Below are positions 9,705 through 21,136 of a stretch of 38,714 nucleotides of DNA, in pieces. This stretch comes from Teratosphaeria epicoccoides (Eukaryota; Ascomycota; Dothideomycetes; Mycosphaerellales; Teratosphaeriaceae): the NCBI GenBank assembly GCA_021401465.1, contig JADDMT010000203.1, positions 1 to 38,714 of the forward strand, read 5' to 3'. Position numbers and translations under genes: made by a program. The number at the start of each line of letters is the position of its first letter. Position 1 is the first letter of the stretch. Below the pieces are notes generated by a model, which did no database searches, was not told the DNA's origin, and saw nothing but the letters and a program-made list of their open reading frames with translations.

Positions 9705-12700
9705 AACGGAGACATTAGCAGAAGGATAGGAGAGAGTTAAGGGATCCATAGACAGGAACCTGATTTATACTGATGTAGTCCTAGCAAATAATGCCGGGAC
9801 ATTAGCTCTCATCGATGAGGGGTGCTAATGCTACGCTGTAATTAACGGAGACCTAGTAAAAGGTCTCGGCTTAAGCTTAATAAGCAAAGAGTCACGCATA
9901 GCGAGGGGCGTAACAGCGTCGATGCGAGACTCTGTAGTAGAAGGAGTAGTCGCCTTCTGGATAGAAATCGAGGGGTTCTAGCAACTAGTGTACGCATACG
10001 TAGTAAAGGATCTAGCCTTCCCCCTAATACTAGGGAACCCCTAGAAGGCTCACAATAAAGTGCGGACCGCGCTAGAAAGGCGTCGGTATTAGCATGGGAG
10101 AGCGGGACAGTAGATAGACGAAGGACGGAACCACCGAGAATACGAGGACCGCAGGAACTTTACCTGGATATGCGCGACCGCGACAGCAGATGTCGCGGAG
10201 GCCTTAAAGGCAAAGGAATATCCGACGCTAGACGAGTTAAGAGAGGCGCTACCTCTGGAGCTTTAGCATATAGCTCCGCTATTCTGCCGCCGAGAAGCGG
10301 AAAAATTAGCGCCATACCGCCCTAGCATCGACTACCGCATCAAACTCCGCGAAGGACTAGACAGATCCTAACTGGCTCTGCCGTAGGGACCCCTATACAG
10401 CATGTCGAAGGAGGAACTACTTGTTTTAAGGAAGTCCTTAGACAAACTGTTAGGGAAGGGATTCATTCGGCCTACTAACTTAGAGGCTACGGCTCCCATG
10501 CTTTTTGTCCGGAAGCTAGGAGGAGGGCTCTAGTTCTGCTGCAATTACCGCGCCCTTAACGCGATCACAAAGCAAGATAGGTACCCCCTCCCATTAATAC
10601 CGGAGACCTTAAGGAACCTCACGGGCGCCTAGTAGCTCACTAAGGTAGACGTAGTGTTAGCCTTCCACTAAATCCGTATGGCGAAAGGCCATAAGTACAA
10701 GACAGCCTTTCGCACGAGGTTCGGTTTATTTGAATGGCTAGTATGTCCGTTCGGTTTATCCGGGGCTCTAGCAACGTTCTAACGATATATTAACATACTA
10801 CTACGCGAGGAATTAGACGACTGCGCCTCCGCGTACATGGACGACGTTATCATATATAGCGGCAGTTCGCGAGAAGACTATTTCGCTAAAGTAACACGAG
10901 TACTCTAGAAGCTCTAGGATAGGGGCCTCTACCTTAACCCTAGGAAGAGCGAGTTTGCCAAAAAGGATATCAAGTACCTAGGGTTCATGATCTATGCTAA
11001 CAGAAAAGGCGTAGGGACCGAGCCAGAAAAGGTAGAGGCCGTGCGTAACTAGGAGCGGCTAAAAACACAAAAGGAAGTCCGTAGATTCCTCGGCTTCGCT
11101 AACTACTACAGGATGTTCATCCCGAACTACTCGAAGACGGCTAGGCCCTTGACGGCGCTTATAGGGAAGGGCAGACCGTTCTCCTAGGGGGAACTTGAGG
11201 AGTCTGCGTTCAGAACGCTAAAAGCGAAGTTCTGTTTAGCGCTAGTCCTTTCTTAATAGAACCTGGAGCTGCCGACCTTTTTAGAGACTAACTGCAGCGG
11301 GTTTGCGTTAGAGGCAGCTCTCCTGCAAGAAAGCAACGGAGTCTGGAGACTAGTAGGCTTCTTCTCGCAGAAACTTAATAAGGCGGAGATTAATTACGAC
11401 ATCCACGACAAGGAGATGCTAGCCGTGATATCTAGCCTCAAGTTCTAGGGCCCCGAGCTGAAGTCATGTAGGCCCTTCACTATTCTCACAGACCACAAAA
11501 ACCTAGAGTACTTCATGGTCAAGCGACAGCTGTCCGAGCGGCAGATACGGTAGTATGAGACCCTCGCGCAATTCTAGTTCTCCTTAGTATATCGCCTAGG
11601 CGCCAAAGGAGTAGTCCCGGACGCATTGTCGAGACAAGAACAGGACACGCTAGGGGCAGAAGATAAGGAATCACAGTTTAAGAGGTTTTTAGACCTAGAA
11701 GTCATGGAGAGTTAGCCGGACCCTGTAGACGAGAGCAGAGACGTCGTACCGATTACCTCGACTAGCCTACTACCTACTACCGTAGTAGAGAACGAATAGC
11801 AACTCGCTAACTCCGCAACCTCTAACTAGGAGCCTATTAGGCCGTTCTAGGACGGCACCCTTAATGACTTATAGGCAGCCATAGTAGAGAAAGACGAGCT
11901 GTACTCGACGGTGTTAAAAGCAGTAAAGGGCGGCTCCTAGGCGCTACTAGCTAGAGCGAGGCTGAAACTACAAGTAGGGGACTACAAGATCAACAAGAGG
12001 GGCTTCCTGCGATACCGCGACAAACTATAGGTCCTAGGAGCAAACGACAGTCAGCCTAGGGGCGAGACCTCGGACTCTAGGGACGAAAGCGACGACATGC
12101 TTAGGACGAAGCTCATTTAGTCTGTACACGACACTACAGTGTACGGGCACCTAGGACGGGACGCCACGACGATGATCCTAGGGCGCGACTTCTACTAGCC
12201 GTTACTGTCTAAGCATGTCCGGCGGTTCCTGAGGAACTACGACTACTACGGTCGTAACAAGGTGTAGAGAGAGCACAAGCACAGACTACTGAAGCTATTA
12301 CTAGTTCCTAACAGATTCTTCTAGGAGATCTTAATGGACTTCATGACGGACCTACCTAATTCCGAGGGATGTCGATACCTGTAGGTTATTAAGGATCGCC
12401 TATGCAAGTACGTAGTTTTGTAGGTAATGCCTAGCATGAAAGCAGAGGAATGCGCGGAGAAGTTCATGGATTACTAGGCCTAGTACCATGGAATGCTAAC
12501 GGCTATTACGAGCGACTAGGGCACTAACTAGACTAGCACCTTCTAGACGACCTTCTGTAAAGGAATAGGCGTGTCCTAGCGGTTAAGCTCCGCGTACTAC
12601 CTACAAACAGACAGAGGCCCTAAACGCCTAAACTAAGAGGTACAAGCGTACCTCTAGAACTATATTAACTATGAGTAATCCGACTAGAAGCGATGGCTCC

Positions 12701-13593
12701 CTGTAGCTTAACTAGCGCTAAACGGGAGGTATTATTCGGGAATTAGCATGAGCCCCTTCTTTACTACCTATAGCTACGAATCACAGGGCCCCGTACCTTT
12801 AACCGAGGACCCCGTAGGGCCTAGCCCGTTAAAAGCAGCCGAGAGGGCAAGGTCGTTTGTAGGAAAGATTTAGGACATAACGGGAATCTGCTAAGTAACA
12901 ATAGCAGCTTCCGCGTAAGAACAGGAGGAGTCCGCTAATAAACGCTAAAACCCTGCCCTAATTTATAAAGTTAGTGACAAGGTCTAGCTAGATCTGCGGA
13001 ACTACACTACAGAGAGACCTAAGAAAAGCTTAGACGCTAAGCATGCGAAGTACATAGTAGCCAAAGTATTATCACTAGTCTCTATCTGCTTGACTAGGCT
13101 CCTAAACAATATACACCTAGTGTTCTATACTAACCTGCTAAGACTAGCGGGCAGAGACCCTATGCCTAGGCAGGAGAACGACGACGAACAGCCGGACTCC
13201 CTTTTGTTTAAGTCGCACGAGGAGTAGTTAGTAGAGGAGGTACTCTGCGCGAGGGACAAGAGAAGGAGAAGAGGATGCGAGGTCCTAGTAAAATGGTCAG
13301 GGTACTACAAACCTACATAGGAGCCCCTAGAAAACCTAATAGACACTAAAGTAATAGACCGCTTCGAGCAGACTTAGGGAAGCGCGGAGAACAACGACGG
13401 CCCTAGAGAGAGGTAGGGCAAGAAGAAAAAGGAAACGAGATGCAGGACTTAGCAAAGGGAGTCTAGCATTCGTAACAAGGAGTACAGGTGTTTAAGAAGG
13501 ACAAAAGTTAGAGGGGGAAAATTGACATTAGGTAACTATATATACAATAAAAGAAAAAACCCTCCCGGCCGCGGGCCCCCGCGCCGAGGATAG
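9670..13593 (+). pseudogene. pol: pol of element C: protease, RT, RNase H, integrase, chromodomain
   Basis: One frame (-1 to gag) from the frameshift site to TAG 13591-13593, although the true end is unclear because TAGs are frequent. Protease region 9770-10050 with an Asp codon (9814) in an LIDEGC context and the LILGNP motif. Reverse transcriptase with AYMDDVIIYS at 10831-10860. RNase H near 11280-11640. Integrase with a zinc-binding domain in which C-x2-C has become Y-x2-Y (RIP), near 12120-12260, followed by MDFMTDLP. Chromodomain at about 13231-13374 with CEVLVKWSGYYKP and EPLENLID, which in chromoviruses directs insertion to H3K9-methylated chromatin. A lysine/arginine-rich tail follows. 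Confidence 0.9.
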
Positions 13594-14890
13594 AGGACCC
13601 TAGCGACAATCATGCGGGATTGTTACTAGGGGCCCTACTAGCGGGGCTAGCCCCCCCGCTGTCTGAGGGGCCCTCGCTAGACCCCCTAGACCCGCCGACT
13701 AGGCTGCTGTCAGAGTCCCCGGCCTCTTAGTTAGGGCCCCGCGTAGTAGCGCCAGACTGACGCCGACGAGGGCTCTCGCCCTTACTAGCAACGTTCTCCT
13801 GCCGCCTACCTAAGGTGAGCGCTAGTAGAACGCCCCTAGACCTTCTGAACTGTTAGCGCGCAGAAACACATAGAGTACGGGATGAACTCATAGAAGGCCC
13901 TACTAGGCGACAGTAGTACCTACGGTCCCTATGACCTCCTAGGCCACGACGCTACTCGAGGTTAGCGGCGCAATCATGGAGGACACTAATAGAAAATACC
14001 CGGACAGCAGACCCGCTAACTACAAAGGCCCTAAGGCCCTCTAGGCCTTGAGGACCTTTAACAGGTCATTATGCATGGCGGCGCTGTCGCGATGTTAGCC
14101 ATGCAAAACCCCCTAGGGAGCGGGTCATACCTGTTAGCATCCTGGGAACGGGTCTAGGAGGCGTAGGAGACGTGGGCGAGGGCGGGGCTAGCTAGGTTAG
14201 CGGAGCATTTTGCGCGGACACTAAGTAACGCGTACAGGGCTTTGTAGTTTAGGCGCTTGCTAGCGTAGCGCTAGCAGGCGCGGGCTCGGGTAGACTAGAC
14301 AGATTCATTAGCTAAAGCTAGGCACAACAACAAGGACTCTAGAACATACTGATTATAGGACGTAGTCTACGCCCTAGAGGGCGCAGTCGACGTAGTAGTA
14401 TGCGGGGGCTATCTAGTTCCGGTTAGTATCGCCCAGAATCCCGGAGAAAAAGCCAGAAGGTAGGAGAAAGAGGGGGGGGCTTACGGTTTAAGGTAAGCAT
14501 GTAAGAGAAAGGAAGCAAGAGCGATAGCGAAGGGCGCTTTTTATACAGTAAGGGACATACTAGCATAGGCCTAGGAGCGCCCCTACAATAGCTCGGATGG
14601 CGATAAATAGAAGTGAAGTAAAGGGAGGTAGGAAAGTAAAGTAGATTTAAATAAGCGAAGTAGAGTCTAGGAACCCGGCAAGACCGGGTAGAGGCCGGGC
14701 TGTAGGCACAGGAGAACAGGGAGCGTAAGAAGTGAAGTAAAGTAGACTTAGACAAGTAGAGTAGACTTAGATAAGGGAAGTGAAGTTAGGAAGCCGTGTC
14801 AGCCTAGCTGTGATCTGGACTTTATGTGCTAGAAGGAAACTGACGGATTCCTTACTATGAACAAGAAGGGGGGGGGGGGAGGGGGGGTAA
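13594..14890. other. Post-pol region of element C: possible extra ORF, strand undecided, and polypurine tract
   Basis: About 1.3 kb between pol and the 3' LTR, GC-rich, not needed for a standard element. A sense frame in register with pol reads well from about 14035 to 14515 if TAGs are taken as Gln/Trp (for example GGYLVPVSIAQNPGEKARR). An antisense frame runs from ATG 14500 down to about 13600 with roughly a dozen stops and ends in a Ser/Gly/Pro-rich stretch. It has a TATA-like box (TATAAAAAG, 14537-14545, minus) about 40 bp upstream. I cannot decide between them. The polypurine tract is the G-rich run near 14864-14888. Confidence 0.4.
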
Positions 14891-15067
14891 TGTGAAGGGC
14901 AAGACCCTAAGTCTTGGCACAGGCTAGGGCCTATGCGACGCGACCCCTGACGAGGCCGGCTAAGGCCGGCTATAAAAGACCGGACAGCTAGCAGATAGTC
15001 CCTCTCTCCCTATCGTACTTATTAAATACTACATGAACCCCTGTGTATACGTCGTTTACCTATGACA
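14891..15067 (+). repeat. 3' LTR of element C
   Basis: 177 bp, TGTGAAGGG to CTATGACA, partner of 8273-8449. TATAAA and ATCGTACTTA are retained. Confidence 0.92.
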
Positions 15068-15072
15068 CTTAA

Positions 15073-15314
15073 TCTGCATGTAAAGCGAAGGTGTTATGAA
15101 GCCGCCTAACATGTGACAGGTTAAAACCCGCCTGAGTTAGTAGCCTCCGCCCTGTACTCGCTACGAAGGTGTTAAGGTGTACGCATGACACATGTTACAT
15201 AGGCTATCTACCTATTTACCCTTGCGTAGTGTAAGCGTGCTACATCCTGTACCCTATACGTTCTGCGTGCATTACTTAGTAAGGCTAGGGACATCCTCAT
15301 AGGAGGAGGGGCAG
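15073..15314 (+). other. 3' internal end and polypurine tract of element B
   Basis: Matches 23190-23431 of element A. Ends in AGGAGGAGGGGCAG, the polypurine tract directly before the LTR. No coding frame seen. Confidence 0.8.
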
Positions 15315-15622
15315 TGATACGGTTAATACTAGGGGGCCATTAGAACCGCATAGGTTCTAATGCCCGCCCTTAGCATGTAGTGACCCTGCTACATATGGCA
15401 AGGGGGTCCTTCGTACATACGTTAGCTTGTATGTCGTCCGAGAGGGATTAGTTGTCGACGTAGGACGCCCTCACGTCGCTAACCCTACGGTACCCCTGCG
15501 GGGTTAGGCTCGGACATGCTTTCCCTAATTAAGGAGCGTCAGGGGTTATAAGCACCCTTAGCGCTACCTCTGCAATAAGCAGAAAGCAGCGCTGTCTTGT
15601 ACCTACTAAAAGGTCGGATTAC
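15315..15622 (+). repeat. 3' LTR of element B, first 308 bp (continued at 23797-23848)
   Basis: Begins TGATACGG and breaks off at GGATTAC, where element A is inserted. The remaining 52 bp lie at 23797-23848; 308 + 52 = 360 bp, the family LTR length. Confidence 0.93.
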
Positions 15623-15982
15623 TGATACGGTTGATACTAGGGGACCATTTGAACCGCATGGGTTCTAATGGCCGCCCTTGGCATGTAGTGACCCTGCCAC
15701 ATATGGCAAGGGGGTCCTTCGTACATACGTTGGCTCGTATGTCGTCCGAGTAGGATCAGTTGTCGACGTAGGACGCCCCTACGTCGCTGACCCTACGGTA
15801 CCCCTACGGGGTTAGGCTCGGACATGCTTTCCCTAATTGAGGAGCGTCAGGGGTTATAAGCACCCTTAGCGCTACCTCTGCGATAAGCAGAAAGCAGCGC
15901 TGTCTTGTACCTACTAAAAGGTCGGATTACTCTGTCACACTGCGAGATATTTTCATATCATATAGCACATACATCTATATTA
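15623..15982 (+). repeat. 5' LTR of element A
   Basis: 360 bp, TGATACGG to TATATTA (TATATCA in the 3' copy). U3 holds a series of inverted repeats between 15645 and 15812. TATAAG box at 15855-15860. AGAAAGCAG at 15889-15897, 34 bp after the TATA box, is the likely 5' end of the RNA. Confidence 0.95.
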
Positions 15983-15985
15983 GTT

Positions 15986-15994
15986 CTGCTTTCT
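15986..15994 (+). other. Probable self-primer binding site of element A
   Basis: CTGCTTTCT, three bases after the LTR, is the exact reverse complement of AGAAAGCAG (15889-15897) at the predicted RNA start. The leader has no TGG next to the LTR, so there is no classical tRNA primer site. Inferred by analogy with Tf1/MAGGY. Confidence 0.55.
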
Positions 15995-16031
15995 CCCCCC
16001 TGCTTTGCAGTCTAGCAGAGAATACTACGAT

Positions 16032-19000
16032 ATGTCTAGAGCACTACGAACTCGCAACTAACGCGTAGCGAGCGCTATCCCGAGCGCCCGCGATAGCGAA
16101 GCTGGCCCGAGTAACTAGCCCGTAGAAGTAACCGCTGCGAGCGACACTGCATCGAGCGACGGTTCCGCTAGAGGACAATTACGCGGCGGACTAGGCAATA
16201 GACCCCCCGCACAGGGACTGCAGCTAACCCCGACTATCGACCTAGCCCTCGTAGCCATGATTGTCGATTAGGTCGCGAACTGCCTTGCGAACCAGAGCTA
16301 GAGCCGCACCGCTCCTAGTAGCGACAACGGCGAGGACGACGAAGACGTCGCCATGAGCGGTACTAACGAACTAGTAGACGAAGAAATCCAGCGAGATTTC
16401 ACGCCAGGGACCCGCGAAGACAACTTATCGGGAGGCGCAGACCCTCCGCGTGTGCCTGCGAACTTAGTGCCCGAATTCGGGGCCATAGTAGGCTAACTGG
16501 GAGGTAGTCGTAACGCACGCAACCCGAAGCCGTTCAAGGGAGACACCTTGAAGGAGGCTCGAACTTTCTTGTAGGCGTGTGAGGCAGTTTTCGTGCTCAA
16601 CCTACGCGGATATTCCACAGAGGGCGAACGAGTCGCCTTCAGTGTGATGTAGCTCGAAGAGGATAAGGAACCTCGTAACAATTGGCATGAGCGGTATGAC
16701 CTTATGCGGGTCCACGACAGAACGTATACATAGGCGGACTTTCGCTAGTTCTGTGTTGACTAGGTCGAGGATCCAGGGAATCGCGCCCTTACCGTGTCTG
16801 TCAAGTACGAGAAGGCTAAGCAGGGGAAGGGACAAACAACCTCTAGCTTCGCAACCTATCTCGCCACGCTCGAGGGACAGATGCTACCCTATACCGAGAC
16901 GCAACGCGTGCGGCACTTGCTCGTCAAACTCGATGACGATCTTCGGAACATAATCATGACTTTTCATGAACTTCCGACAACTCGGCAAGACCTCGTGTCC
17001 CTTACGACACGTATGGAAATCACCTTGAAGCGAAATGGAAAATCGGGCGGTAAGGACAATAAGCGTCTAAGCCCCGAGGACCTACCGAAGGGCCGCCATC
17101 ACAAGCGCCCTAGGGGCTACGTCTAACGCGGTAGTTCATTCCGGAGGAGCAAGCCCTCCGAGCCAAAAGACGGTGGCGAGAAGCCTCCGAGTAGCTGCCA
17201 CATCTGTGGAGCGAGGGACTACTAGGCGGCTCGCTGTCCTAAACGAAGTGATAGGAAGAAGGTAAGCAAGGTGTCCGAAACCTCCCTGGAGGGGAGGCGA
17301 AAGAAGGACAAGCCCGAGACAACCGAATGGCTACTGCGGGTATCCAAGCTGTCCGTCACTAATGGTGTAGACTCGTGGCCTGCGCGGCGCCTATCCGGCG
17401 CGGTCCGAGTTAATGGCTCGCTCGAGCTAGTAGACTGTATGTTAGATGACCTTGCGGAGGTCAACGTGATACCCTAGAGGGTAATCGTACGGCTCGGTTT
17501 GAAGCCGATCCTAGGAGCCCTGCTGCCTACCATGAAGTCTTTTCGGGGCGAAGGCGTAGCGGCTCGAGGCGCGTACAACGTGCGCCTCTAACTCGCGGAC
17601 TCCTCGGGAGAAGTGCGCGAGACTAACGAAGTCTTCTACGCCGAAGACGTTCCTGATAAGGAGCTCCTGCTCGGCCGCCCTTGGCGCTACAAGCAGGGAG
17701 TCGTTGTTAATGGAGCTACCGACAACTAGTTCTACGGCTCTATAGGCGAAGTTCCTGCGGTGCGGATGCGTGACGCACATAGCTTCTACAAGGACATGAA
17801 GAAGGTCTAATGCGTGTATGCGGTCCGCATACGGAACGTCAAGGAAAACGTTACCCTTCCGCCTGAGTTAGAGGAATACGCCGATATTTTCGACGTAGAG
17901 GCTACGGCCTATGCCCGGGCCCTAGACGCGGAACATGCGATTAACCTTAAGGAGGGTTACAATCCTCCGCATCGACCTCTGTACCCCATGTCGGAATCGC
18001 AGCTCGAAACACTTCGAGACTACCTCTACAAGGCGCAAAGGAACGCGTGGATCCGACGAAGCGACAGCGAGGCTAGAGCGTTAGTTATGTTCGTCCCGAA
18101 GAAGGACAACACGCTCCGACTATGCGTTGACTATAGGGGCCTTAACGCAGTGACCTAGAAGAACCGCTGCCCCCTACTACTTATTAGCGAGACGCTTGAC
18201 CGCCTTGGTCGCGCCGCCATCTTCTCGTCTATCGACTTGAAGGACGCCTACTACCGGATACTAATCCGAAAGGGCGACAAGTAGAAGACTGCATTCTGAA
18301 CGCGGTACGGACACTTCGAGTATACGGTAATGCCGTTCGGCTTGACTAACGCACTAGCGACGTTCTAAGCGTATATCAACCGGGCCCTAGCCGGCCTCGT
18401 TGACACCTGCTGCGTAGTGTATTTAGACGATATACTAGTCTATTCTGACTCGAAGGAGGAGCATATGCGGCATCTAAGTATAGTGCTCGAACAGCTCCGC
18501 AAGTTCGCTCTCTACGCGAACCTAAAGAAGTGCTCATTCCTGACGGATAGGATTGAGTTTCTCGGATACATCGTCTCTACAGAAGGAGTCATCATGGATG
18601 ACCGAAGGGTGTCCGTAATCGCGGAATAGCTGCGGCCGACTACCCTCTAAGAAGTGCAGGTGTTCCTAGGATTCACTAACTTCTACCGCAGATTCATATG
18701 ATCTTACTCGAAGATCGTGGCTCCCCTCACGGCCCTCGCAAAGGGCGCGGTTCGAGGAAAAAAGCTAGGGAAAGTGCCTTGGGAGGAGGCTTAGAGCAAG
18801 GCCTTCTCTGAACTCAAAGCAGCTTTTTAAACTACGCCTATACTTCGGCACTTTGACCCCGCTACGAAGATCCGGATAGAGACCGATGCTTCAAAATTCG
18901 CAATAGCCGCAATTATATCGCAGCTCTAGTCGCACGAAGGCAGTGCGCGATGGTACCCGATTGCCTTCTAGTCGCGGAAGATGCAGGGCGCTAAGCTTAA

Positions 19001-20996
19001 CTACGAGACTCACGACTAAGAGCTTTTGGCTATTGTTGACAGCTTCAAGGAGTACCGACACTACCTCGAAGGCGCAGCGCACCCTATTAAGGTGCTTACC
19101 GACTATAACAACCTTCGCGGCTTCATGGGCGTGAAGCAGCTAAGTAGTCGGCAAGCAAGGTAGGCGACCTTCCTCGCTAGCTTTGACTTCGTTATCTAGC
19201 ATCGTTCCGGAAAGACGAATCCGGCCGACAGTCCTTCGCGACGACCGGACTACGACACCGGGGAAGAGGGTGACTAACAGCTTCTCCCTACGCTGCAAAC
19301 GAAGCTTGCAGTTTAGGGCGGCGATCCGTCGTTAGCTCCTCTTATAGGTCGACTGCGGGTCTAATAGGGCCTCACAGCCTCCGCTAGTGACGAACCCTCC
19401 TATCCGGCAGTTGTGGCGACCGTGTCTAGCTCGATCCGTGCGGTAGTCAACTGGCTTACATGCAGTAAGTATGCGATGTCTGAAGAACCCTTTAAAGAAG
19501 TCTCGAGACTTATTCAGCGGTTGCAAGAGCGAGAACCGGAGTTGATTAATGAGGGCGTAGCCCTCTAGGACACCGCAGGCAGTCCGAAGTACTAGACTAA
19601 GTCAGGCGATTTGTGGTACTTTGACAATAGGCTCTACGTACCCGCCGACCGCATACTCCGTTCGTAGCTCCTCCGTATTCATCATGACGATGAACTCGCA
19701 GGCCATTTTGGCGTAGAGAAGACGAACGCACTTCTCGGACGCAAATACTAGTAGCCTACGCTAGAACAGGATGTCTCTGACTATGTCAAATCCTGCTAGA
19801 CGTGCCAGATTAGCAAATCTCGGCGCTATCGCCCCTACGGCGATACTTAGGCGCTCCTACTGCCAGAGAGGCCATGGCAAGACTTGACCATGGATTTCAT
19901 TACTGATTTGCCGCTAGCAAAGTAGAAAGGCGATGTAGTTAATGCTGTCCTTGTAGTAGTCGACTGATACTCGAAGATGAATATCTTCATCCCATGTACG
20001 AAAAAGTACACAAGTAGCGAGCTTGCGCGGCTACTTCGCGACGAAGTCGTACAGCGCTTCAGTGTCCCCCGAAGTATCCTATCGGATCAAGGTTCTGTCT
20101 TTACTAGTGAATACTAGCAAGAATTTGTGTTTAAGGCGCGTGTTAAGTACCGCCTAAGTACAGCATTCTATCCACAGACTAATGGTCAGACTAAACGTAT
20201 GAACCAGACTCTTAAGTAGTACCTTCGGTGCTACTACGCTAAGAACCAGGATGCCTAGGCCGACGCAATTCCTATGGCGGAATTTGTAGTTAATAATAGC
20301 GTGCATGCTGCTATGCGCATGTCGCTATTTCAGATTCTTTATGGCTTTGATCCGGAAATACACCTAGAACCGCCTCAGGACGAGTCTTCTAAGGAGAGGG
20401 TGCTAGCCGCCGCGGAATTAGCGCGGCGTATGCGCGAGGTACATTCGGTACTAATGGAACACTAGAAAAAGGCCTCAGAATCCCAGATTAAACATAATAA
20501 CACCCGTGCTAAACCGATGTAGTACGTAGTTAGTACAAAGGTGTTACTGTCGACAAAGAATCTCAAGCTGAAACTTCTGAGCAAGAAGATGACGCCAAGG
20601 TTCGTCGGACCCTTCCGGATACGCGACGCGATAGGCTCGCAGGCGTACTAGCTATTGTTGCCATCGTCGTATCGTGTGCACGACGTCTTCCACGTATCTC
20701 TACTCGAACTATGGGTACAGCGCGAGGGCGAAGAGCCCGCGGACCCGATGCTAGTAGCAGAAGAGAACGAAGAGTAGGAAGTCGAGGGTATTAAGGACAG
20801 TATGCGGCGCAAGGGCGCAACGCACTATCTGGTGAAGTAGAAAGGATACCTACCTAAGTACACATAATGGGTTCCGGCCGAAGACTACAAGAACGCTCCG
20901 GAAGCTATTCGTGAATTCGAAGAGCGGAGGAAGCGTGAGCAGGGCTTAAGAAGGTCGATTCGTGGGAAGATAAGGGTTCTAGAGCAGAATTCTTGA
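16032..20996 (+). pseudogene. gag-pol: gag-pol of element A, single frame with RIP stops
   Basis: A 1,655-codon frame from ATG 16032 to TGA 20994-20996 without any frameshift, broken only by point stops (mostly TAG at Gln/Trp sites, a few TAA, and TGA at former CGA Arg). Gag 16032 to about 17250 ends in a CCHC knuckle (17196-17237, CHIC-GARD-Y-x4-C; His has become Tyr). Protease near 17440-17700 reads DDLAEVNVI where D-S/T-G-A is usual, and LLLGRPW. RT has YLDD at 18420-18431. RNase H has ETDAS near 18880. Integrase has HH/CC near 19685-19810, Asp at 19893 and Asp at 20085, with Lys at 20193 in the D-35-E glutamate position. Chromodomain at about 20780-20930 (HYLVK*KGYLPKY). Confidence 0.93.
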
Positions 20997-21136
20997 CACG
21001 TGTATGTAGCGCATGACGCGCGAAGTAATAACGAGAAGCAAACGCCCTACTCATACATCATTGATGCCTAAAGGCACACCTAGAATAAACCCAAGAAGAA
21101 CAAGAGACATGCTCGGATTAGCTTCGTAGCTAATGC

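Larger units (their letters stand above)
8273..15067 (+). mobile_element. Element C: complete 6.8-kb chromovirus (Ty3/Gypsy) of a second family
   Basis: Bounded by two 177-bp LTRs and by a target duplication in B (CTCGA / CTTAA, which differ by two transitions). Order: 5' LTR, leader, gag, -1 frameshift signal, protease, RT, RNase H, integrase, chromodomain, a post-pol stretch of about 1.3 kb, polypurine tract, 3' LTR. The LTRs differ at about nine positions, mostly transitions but including one C/A difference, so it is older than element A. All ORFs carry RIP-type stops. Confidence 0.93.

Noticed and set aside
16298..16835. Minus-strand open frames (62-77 codons) opposite gag, repeated at 22-559 and 37637-37979
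   Set aside because: They are antisense shadows of the damaged gag; their recurrence only reflects the repeated gag copies.
16032..20996. Reassigned or read-through TAG codons, because nearly all internal stops are TAG
   Set aside because: Other copies (D, E, F, B) have CAG, CAA or TGG at many of these sites, other CpA sites are changed as well (His to Tyr, Cys to Tyr), and the island genes use normal codons. RIP explains the pattern.
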